DNA of 64,000 nucleotides. Source: Oceanobacillus profundus. Its GTDB lineage: Bacteria; Bacillota; Bacilli; Bacillales; Amphibacillaceae. How positions within the stretch are numbered: position 1 is the first letter of the stretch; every line of letters begins with the position of its first letter. Below, one piece after another: positions 58,614 through 64,000 of this stretch. The position numbers and the translations under genes were made by a program. The notes beneath the pieces are model-generated. The model saw only the letters and a list, made by a program, of their open reading frames with translations. It was not told the DNA's origin and did no database searches. The DNA is taken from contig NZ_QWEH01000017.1 in the NCBI RefSeq assembly GCF_003515705.1, positions 45,488 through 109,487 on the forward strand, read 5' to 3'.

Positions 58614-58664
58614 TTGTCAAAATGATAAAAGCATTGTATTATTAAATTGTGAAATGATTCACAA
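58614..58664 (+). promoter_or_regulatory. promoter with Rex operator 1
   Basis: TTGTCA (58614-58619) and TATTAT (58637-58642), 17 apart, form the promoter. TTGTGAAATGATTCACAA (58647-58664) directly after it is a perfect Rex site (TTGTGAA-N4-TTCACAA) and also fits the Fnr/Crp pattern TGTGA-N6-TCACA. It sits on the transcription start, so it should repress. Confidence 0.78.
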
Positions 58665-58792
58665 ACAATAGGGCCCAAAAGAAGCTAGTATGTAATGAAG
58701 AAATGGCTTCACTGTATACTAGATTATTAATTTAAATCCAATTTACCAGTTTAAGTGAAACAAGTTAACAGCATTTATTTTTTTGGTGTTTA

Positions 58793-58810
58793 ATGTGAAA
58801 TTATTCACAA
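58793..58810. promoter_or_regulatory. Rex operator 2
   Basis: ATGTGAAATTATTCACAA matches the Rex consensus at all but its first base. It lies 41 bases before the AEC gene and 146 bases after operator 1. Confidence 0.7.
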
Positions 58811-58850
58811 ACTTTGAGATATCTTAATAGATTTTAGGGAGGAAACGACT

Positions 58851-59909
58851 ATGAATTTTGCAGAGGTTTTTGCTAGTACAATTACAAATCCAAAGGTAAT
58901 TAGTGCGGTAAGTTCTGCAGTGTTGATTATATTACTCGGTTTTTATTTACGGAAAAAGGATATCATCAGCAAACAGACATCTAAGATGCTGAGCGTGCTT
59001 CTATTGAGTGTTTCGATTCCAGCGCTTGCATATACAGCTTTTATGCAGGACATCGATACGGAAAGTTTAACACAAGGTATTAACTTATTAATTTGGGGAT
59101 TTATTATCTATATTGTGCTCATTATTATGGGTAAATTCTTCTTTATGAATTTTACAGGAGATAAAAACAAAGTATTACATGTACTAACGATTTTCGGTTC
59201 TACAACGTTTTTCGGTATTCCGATTGTTGGTGTGATGTATGGTGCAGAAGGTGTTATGTACGCATCTATTTTTAACATTTCATATCGCGTGTTCTTGTAC
59301 TCATACGGATATATTAAAATGTCAGGTCTGAAGTTTACGAAAGATAATATTAAAACCATGTTAATGAACCCAATTATCATTGCAACCTTTCTAGGCCTTG
59401 CTGTATGGATGTTCCAAGGCTATCTTCCTCAGGTACAAGCAACAAATGCTGAAGGTCTCGCTGTCTCTGCTGCATTCTTGCGTATTGATGTTACAGCGCC
59501 ATGGTTATTTGAAACATTGAACTATCTTGCTAAGCTTTGCTCTCCGCTTGCATGGATTGCGATCGGAGCACAGCTTGCAGAAATTCCATTAAAAGATGCA
59601 TTCCGTGATAAACCGTCCTTGCAATATAGTGCTGTAAAAGTAATCTTCGTTCCAGCTTTCATCTTAGCGTTAATTACAGCTGGAAGTATGTTGGGTATTT
59701 TCCCAGTTAATCATGTTGCAATGGCAACCGCAGTAATTATGATGGCGACTCCTACTGCAACAGTTGCTGCAGCATTTGCGATTAGCTTTGATAAAGAAGC
59801 TTTATTAACGTCAAATTGTTCCTTGCTATCAACGATTTTGGGAGTTGTAGCAATGCCGCTATGGGTAGTAGTTGTTGAATTGATGAAGGGATTTAGTATC
59901 TTTTCTTAA
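58851..59909 (+). CDS. AEC-family transporter
   Basis: The 352-residue membrane protein has about ten helices and the AEC pattern (FGIPIVGVMYGAEGVMYASI; ATPTATVAAAFAI). AEC proteins carry malate or other organic acids. With a dehydrogenase of the D-lactate type 55 bases downstream and Rex sites upstream, it may export a fermentation acid. Confidence 0.82.
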   Translation: MNFAEVFASTITNPKVISAVSSAVLIILLGFYLRKKDIISKQTSKMLSVLLLSVSIPALAYTAFMQDIDTESLTQGINLLIWGFIIYIVLIIMGKFFFMNFTGDKNKVLHVLTIFGSTTFFGIPIVGVMYGAEGVMYASIFNISYRVFLYSYGYIKMSGLKFTKDNIKTMLMNPIIIATFLGLAVWMFQGYLPQVQATNAEGLAVSAAFLRIDVTAPWLFETLNYLAKLCSPLAWIAIGAQLAEIPLKDAFRDKPSLQYSAVKVIFVPAFILALITAGSMLGIFPVNHVAMATAVIMMATPTATVAAAFAISFDKEALLTSNCSLLSTILGVVAMPLWVVVVELMKGFSIFS

Positions 59910-59964
59910 TAGAGGTTGTTCAAAAAGATTTGGATGAACAATAATATAACTAAAAAGGCAGGTA

Positions 59965-60990
59965 ATGAAAATGACAATTCAATTAGTATGTTTCGGTGTA
60001 AGAGACGTAGAGGTAGAATTTTTCAATTCCTTAAATAAATATAACTTTGATTTAACACTTATTGAAGAGCTAATGAATGATGAGAATGTGGAGCAATGTA
60101 AGGGCGCGGATGCAGTAATGATTCGGGGAAACTGTAAAGCGGATCGGTCAAACCTGACGAAATTAGCGGGTTATGGTATTCGCTATATTCTAACAAGAAC
60201 AGTTGGATATAATCATATTGATCTTGAAGCAGCGGCTGAATTGGAATTAAAAGTAGCGCGTGTTCCAGCGTATTCACCAAATGCAATTTCAGAGCTTGCG
60301 TTAAACCTTGGAATTAACCTTTTACGAAATATCCCATATACAACTGTTAAAACGCATCAAAAAGATTTTACCGTGGACGCCATGATGTTTAGTAAAGAAA
60401 TTAGAAAGTCAACGATTGGAATTTTAGGAACAGGAAAAATCGGTTTGACAACTGCCAAGCTATTTAAAGGGTTAGGAGCCCGTGTTGTAGCTTATGACAT
60501 CTATGAGTCAGAAGCAGCAAGGGGAATTGTAGAGTACCTTCCATTGGAAGAAGTGTTAGCTATATCGGATGTTGTGTCTGCCCATGTTCCACACTTTAAA
60601 GGTGTTAATGATCACTTTATTAACGAAGCTTTCATCAATAAAATGAAGGATGGTGCAGTATTAATTAATACGTCTAGGGGAGAAATTCAAGACCATTCAG
60701 CTATTCTGCATGCAATTAAAGAAAATAAGCTTAGTGGATATGGTACAGATGTATTTGAAGGGGAGAAGGATTTCTTCTTCCGCAAATTAACAGGTGAGAA
60801 GCTGGATGATCCTGTGATTGAAGAATTAATTAGTCTTTATCCAAGGGTACTTGTTACACCACATATCGGTTCTTATACAGATGAGGCATTAACAAATATG
60901 GTTGAAATTTCTTATGATAACCTTCATGCGTATTTAATGTATGGCCGCTGTGAGAATGAGGTTCCACTACCTGAAATAGCGCTTGTTTAA
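59965..60990 (+). CDS. D-isomer-specific 2-hydroxyacid dehydrogenase (D-lactate type)
   Basis: The 341-residue NAD-dependent enzyme shows RTVGYNHIDLEAAAELEL, the Rossmann motif GILGTGKIGLTTAKLF, the catalytic Arg in NTSRGE, and His in TPHIGSYTD. It resembles D-LDH more than glyoxylate reductase. Its product would regenerate NAD during anaerobic growth, in line with control by NADH-sensing Rex. ATG 59965 (or 59971, MTIQLV) follows AGG. Confidence 0.83.
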   Translation: MKMTIQLVCFGVRDVEVEFFNSLNKYNFDLTLIEELMNDENVEQCKGADAVMIRGNCKADRSNLTKLAGYGIRYILTRTVGYNHIDLEAAAELELKVARVPAYSPNAISELALNLGINLLRNIPYTTVKTHQKDFTVDAMMFSKEIRKSTIGILGTGKIGLTTAKLFKGLGARVVAYDIYESEAARGIVEYLPLEEVLAISDVVSAHVPHFKGVNDHFINEAFINKMKDGAVLINTSRGEIQDHSAILHAIKENKLSGYGTDVFEGEKDFFFRKLTGEKLDDPVIEELISLYPRVLVTPHIGSYTDEALTNMVEISYDNLHAYLMYGRCENEVPLPEIALV

Positions 60991-60996
60991 TCAACC

Positions 60997-61025
60997 AAGC
61001 CGACCAGTTCGATTGGTCGGCTTTC
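60997..61025 (+). terminator. terminator after the dehydrogenase gene
   Basis: AAGCCGACCA and TGGTCGGCTT arms precede TTCC. Confidence 0.75.
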
Positions 61026-61148
61026 CTATTGCATAAGTAAAACGAAGGCATTCGTCTTGCTTAATAGTGAATACCTGGTTTTCTACTATCCACCTTATAT
61101 TCCATCTATACAATTGATGCACTTTTTGGTAAGGTGAAGGTGTAGAAA

Positions 61149-61589
61149 ATGAAAAATGAGGTGTATGAGATGCTGTCTTTAATTAACAAACTACCGAATT
61201 ACTTTCGCTGGATGTTGTTTATACCTCTTTTCTTTGTATCGTACCTTTTATTTAATAAATTCCTTTCCTTTAGTTTGACGCCAGTCTTTGGGTTATATGA
61301 TGAAAATGATCCGTTTACGTTTATTGCTTATAACCTTTATCTTAATACGATTAGCACAGCTTTAGCTATTATTTGCAGCGCCTTTTTTGCACCAAAGCTC
61401 CGAAGAATTGTTGCTCTTTCTCTTGTTCTATTCATCGCTCTCTACTTTTTAGCACATATCCCTTTTATCTTGAGTGGTTTACTGCACATGGCTATATGGA
61501 AACTATTATTTAGCATGCTCACCATGCTCCTTGGCGGGTTTTGGGGTGTGCGTGTTGTTTATCGAAAAACTGTTCAACTTCAATGTTAG
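61149..61589 (+). CDS. hypothetical four-helix membrane protein
   Basis: The 146-residue protein has four predicted helices (about 20-40, 60-82, 90-112, 120-138) and no known motif. Start could be ATG 61149 (GAAGGTG) or ATG 61170 (GAGGTG). I recognise no family. Confidence 0.6.
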   Translation: MKNEVYEMLSLINKLPNYFRWMLFIPLFFVSYLLFNKFLSFSLTPVFGLYDENDPFTFIAYNLYLNTISTALAIICSAFFAPKLRRIVALSLVLFIALYFLAHIPFILSGLLHMAIWKLLFSMLTMLLGGFWGVRVVYRKTVQLQC

Positions 61590-61610
61590 TTGTTAACGTC
61601 TACAATAGTT

Positions 61611-61656
61611 ATAACCACACAACGATCTTCCGCCATTGGGATCGTTGTGTGGTTAT
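61611..61656. repeat. 17-bp perfect inverted repeat between convergent genes
   Basis: ATAACCACACAACGATC and its exact reverse complement flank a 12-base loop. No T run follows on either strand, so it is not a standard terminator, although its place between convergent genes suggests transcription control. Confidence 0.7.
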
Positions 61657-61696
61657 GCTTGCTTCTGGATAGAAGGCAAAAGTCGCTTACTGCCAG

Positions 61697-62008
61697 CTAT
61701 AAAAAATAACGCGCTAGCAATCCAGCCGCTATTCCAATTATAAGGGAAGGTAGAAACGTATGGATAACTTTTAAGGTAATTGCTGTAGCAAGACAGCCAA
61801 TTAGTACTGGTAACGAAAGAGCGATTCCCCCGTCTGTTGGTACTAACATTTGATTTGCAATTAGTGCGGCTATAATTGCAATCGGTACATAATTAAAATA
61901 TAAACGTAAGGTTGCGTTCATTTCTCTTCCAGCCATGATCTCGACGCCAATGACTCGTGATAGGTACGTAGAAATAGTTAATAATGCAATGAGCATCCAG
62001 TTATTCAT
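61697..62008 (-). CDS. azlD: AzlD-type branched-chain amino acid transport protein
   Basis: The 103-residue membrane protein has four helices (WMLIALLTISTYLSRVIG; LPVLIGCLATAITLKV). AzlCD export branched-chain amino acids or analogues. It overlaps azlC by 8 bases. Confidence 0.85.
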   Translation of the reverse strand: MNNWMLIALLTISTYLSRVIGVEIMAGREMNATLRLYFNYVPIAIIAALIANQMLVPTDGGIALSLPVLIGCLATAITLKVIHTFLPSLIIGIAAGLLARYFL

Positions 62009-62696
62009 TATCTCTTGTCCTCCTGCTTACATATAACCCTATGAGTGGTGATAAACCACCTGCTAAAATAATCGTAAATTCATTCCCTGGTGTTACATAT
62101 TGAAGGATAACCGTTATCGTGACAGCAACCAGTGCTGTTGCAATGACTGGCTTTCCTCTTAAAGAAGGAATAAGGATAGCTGTAAAAGTAACTGGGAAGG
62201 CCAAGTCCAAACCCCATTTAAGCGGATCAACCTGGCTGCCGATAACCGCTCCTATATAGGAAGAAGTAATCCAAGCAAGATAAAAGGTAGTTGCAACAAT
62301 ACCAAAATAGAGTGGGTCTGGACCGTGCTTTTGAAATCTTGCGCTGCCTAGAACAAATGCTTCGTCGGACACGCCGAAGGATAATAAACCTCTCCACTTT
62401 CTTGGAGCGGGAGAAAGTCCTTCAGCAAGTGCGGCTCCATATAATAAATTACGCAGGTTTAACAAAGCAGTAGCAATTAGAACACTTGTAGCTGTTGCTC
62501 CTGCTGCTAACATTGCGACAGCTACCATTTGAACGGAACCGGAGAACACAAATAATGACATTGCTAGTGCACTTGCTAGGCTTAAGCTTGTTTGAGTTGT
62601 GAGCACACCATAAGATAAACCATATGCTGCAATAGCTATTGCTAGTGGTAAAGCTTCAGTGACCCCCTTTTTAATTGTTTGTTTTTTGTTATTCAT
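62001..62696 (-). CDS. azlC: AzlC-family branched-chain amino acid permease
   Basis: The 231-residue protein has about seven helices, with LAIAIAAYGLSYGVLTTQ, FVFSGSVQMVAVAMLAAG and LLNLRNLLYGAALAEGL, all typical of AzlC. It is divergent from an Xre-cupin gene, which probably regulates it. Confidence 0.87.
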   Translation of the reverse strand: MNNKKQTIKKGVTEALPLAIAIAAYGLSYGVLTTQTSLSLASALAMSLFVFSGSVQMVAVAMLAAGATATSVLIATALLNLRNLLYGAALAEGLSPAPRKWRGLLSFGVSDEAFVLGSARFQKHGPDPLYFGIVATTFYLAWITSSYIGAVIGSQVDPLKWGLDLAFPVTFTAILIPSLRGKPVIATALVAVTITVILQYVTPGNEFTIILAGGLSPLIGLYVSRRTRDNE

Positions 62697-62835
62697 CTAC
62701 TTAACAGCTCCTTCCCTATGTAAAAGATCGTCTATTTTGGTATAATTAAAATATAAGTTAAAGTTAACTATACTATACTATATATTATAATTAAACAAAA
62801 AGTTTATTAAAATATACTTTATTGGGGGGAACTAC

Positions 62836-63405
62836 ATGACTATTGAAAAGCCTTGGAGGGAAGAAGATGTAGGAAAGCGCATAGGGGCTAATCTAAGGAA
62901 ATATCGCACGAGTAAAAGACTAAGTATGGAGGCATTTGCTAAACAGATTGGTGTTAGTAAATTAACATTAATCAAGGTCGAGCATGGGGAAGCTAACCCA
63001 ACATTATCTGTAATTTGGAAAATTGCAGATGGACTAAAAATATCGATTACGGAACTACTGGAAATGGAATCGGATGTGTCTATTATTCGTAAAGGAGATG
63101 GGGTGAAGCTATCAAGCTCAGATAAGTTGTTTGTTGCTGAGCCATTATTTCGTTCCCGTAGCTTCGAATTATATCGAGGATATCTTCAGGGGAGAAGCGA
63201 ATATGTTTCAGAAGCACATCAACCAGGGGTAATAGAATTTGTTACCGTTATGTCAGGAGAACTAACCATGGAGCTTGATGGTGAAGTGCATCATTTGAAT
63301 GCATTCGATTCTATTCGCTTTAAAGGGGATCGGCTCCATAAATACGTTAACCCATCTTCATCTGTATCAATTTTACATTTTGCTATTACCTATAATAATC
63401 ACTAA
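62836..63405 (+). CDS. Xre-cupin transcriptional regulator
   Basis: The 189-residue protein has an N-terminal helix-turn-helix (about 14-70; AFAKQIGVSKLTLIKVEHGE) and a C-terminal cupin (about 120-185; GELTMELDGEVHHLNAFDSI). It lies divergent to azlCD and probably senses an amino acid or analogue. TTTATTGGGGGG precedes ATG. Confidence 0.87.
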   Translation: MTIEKPWREEDVGKRIGANLRKYRTSKRLSMEAFAKQIGVSKLTLIKVEHGEANPTLSVIWKIADGLKISITELLEMESDVSIIRKGDGVKLSSSDKLFVAEPLFRSRSFELYRGYLQGRSEYVSEAHQPGVIEFVTVMSGELTMELDGEVHHLNAFDSIRFKGDRLHKYVNPSSSVSILHFAITYNNH

Positions 63406-63430
63406 AAACGCTGTATTTATTTAATGACAT

Positions 63431-63475
63431 AAAAAAAGAGTCCTTTTAATCAGATTTTGATTAAAAGGACTCTAC
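63431..63475. terminator. terminator between the Xre-cupin and Mn-catalase genes
   Basis: AGAGTCCTTTTAATCA and TGATTAAAAGGACTCT form a 16-bp stem. On the minus strand a T run follows, so it mainly serves the Mn-catalase gene, but it also closes the + gene. Confidence 0.8.
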
Positions 63476-63578
63476 TAGTTTATATTATCTTTGGTAGAAG
63501 AAAGTATAAAATTTTCTATCTGTATAAGTACAACCAGAGATTTATCTAAAGATTTGACGGAAACCAAGTTTTTTAAGA

Positions 63579-64000
63579 TCACATATTACTCTTTAAGCGT
63601 TTTAAAATACGGTGGTAGTCATCACGATCAATCCCTGGTGCAAATTGTTCCGGAAGCTCTGGTAAATCGGGGACTGCTGCACCCTCAGGCATTCCATCGA
63701 TTACGTGCAGTGGATCACCAGTTTCAGGGTTTGCCCCTTTCCATATTTGGTTGATGTCCCGATACTCTGGTTCTCCCCATGTATACAACACATTAAACAA
63801 TCCTCGATCCATGAACTTCCTTGCGTAGTCAAACTGATTATTATCCAAACTTGGAACAGGCAGCATCTTACCAACTTCTACGCCTGTAGCTACTTCGATT
63901 GCTTTTGCATAAGCAATGACGTGCGTCCCTCCGCGAACGAGTAGGTAGCCAATCATTTCTAAAGCGGTTGGATGAGTTGTCATTTCGTAAACACGCATTT
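63579..64000 (-). CDS. manganese catalase, C-terminal part (cut by window edge)
   Basis: The visible 140 residues are the second half of a manganese (non-haem) catalase. MTTHPTALEMIGYLLVRGGT holds metal-ligand Glu and His is in RGGTHVIAYAKAIE. DPLHVIDGMPEGAAVPDLPE is the usual C-terminal tail. The ATG at 63998 is internal; the true start lies outside the window. Confidence 0.85.
   Translation of the reverse strand, partial: MRVYEMTTHPTALEMIGYLLVRGGTHVIAYAKAIEVATGVEVGKMLPVPSLDNNQFDYARKFMDRGLFNVLYTWGEPEYRDINQIWKGANPETGDPLHVIDGMPEGAAVPDLPELPEQFAPGIDRDDYHRILKRLKSNM

Overview
The window looks like chromosomal DNA from a low-G+C Gram-positive of the family Bacillaceae, probably near Oceanobacillus or Virgibacillus. 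Protein similarities, strong AGGAGG ribosome sites, GTG/TTG starts and Bacillus-type operators (PerR, Rex, NrdR, PhoP, NagR, AdhR-like) all point that way. It holds about 60 genes in short operons. I see no tRNA, rRNA, CRISPR array, prophage or intact insertion sequence.

Layout. 1-9.3 kb: the end of a PadR-like regulator, a MerR regulator divergent from an aldehyde-responsive alcohol dehydrogenase, a YitT protein, rifampicin phosphotransferase (Rph), Maf, an acetyltransferase and an aminotransferase. 9.4-16.6 kb: convergent CBS-GGDEF and EAL genes, an ArsR-SRPBCC fusion with tandem operators, a flavin reductase, an IS3 relic, a ROK regulator, maltose acetyltransferase and nitronate monooxygenase. 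16.8-25.6 kb: a drug exporter, a phosphonate/phosphite ABC operon (phnD-phnC-phnE-phnE) whose first permease is frameshifted, a DUF2975/Xre pair, catalase KatA under a PerR box, and a MerR-SRPBCC operon. 25.7-30 kb: an amino-sugar PTS operon with a NagR-type operator, encoding the PTS permease, a GntR regulator, a DUF7916-like TIM barrel and CutC. 30-33 kb: a gene-poor stretch with gene fragments, a small secreted protein and a TraX-like membrane protein.

33-37 kb: a tightly packed run of DUF1572, DUF1801 and ABC-transporter genes containing two small ORFs (45 and 55 codons) joined by 4-base stop/start overlaps, then a large catalase that has lost its whole core. 37.4-49.5 kb: an MBL hydrolase, anaerobic ribonucleotide reductase nrdDG with NrdR boxes, a UPF0182 protein, WrbA, an aldehyde dehydrogenase, a nested-palindrome repeat, and a quinone-type dioxygenase whose promoter is bracketed by TTAATTAA repeats, next to a nitroreductase. 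49.7-64 kb: AraC/EamA, PadR-ChrA, two aminoglycoside-phosphotransferase-like kinases, an acetyltransferase, a HAD phosphatase, CueP, an isochorismatase, a Rex-site-controlled AEC transporter plus D-lactate-type dehydrogenase, AzlCD with an Xre-cupin regulator, and the end of a manganese catalase.

How it fits together. Much of the window serves stress handling and changing oxygen: aldehydes and quinones (AdhA, aldehyde dehydrogenase, the ring-cleaving dioxygenase, nitroreductase, WrbA), peroxide (KatA, the KatE fossil, Mn-catalase), copper (CueP), chromate (ChrA), rifamycin (Rph), and a redox-controlled anaerobic set (nrdDG, and the AEC transporter with dehydrogenase). Many genes are controlled locally, with a regulator beside its target and a visible operator.
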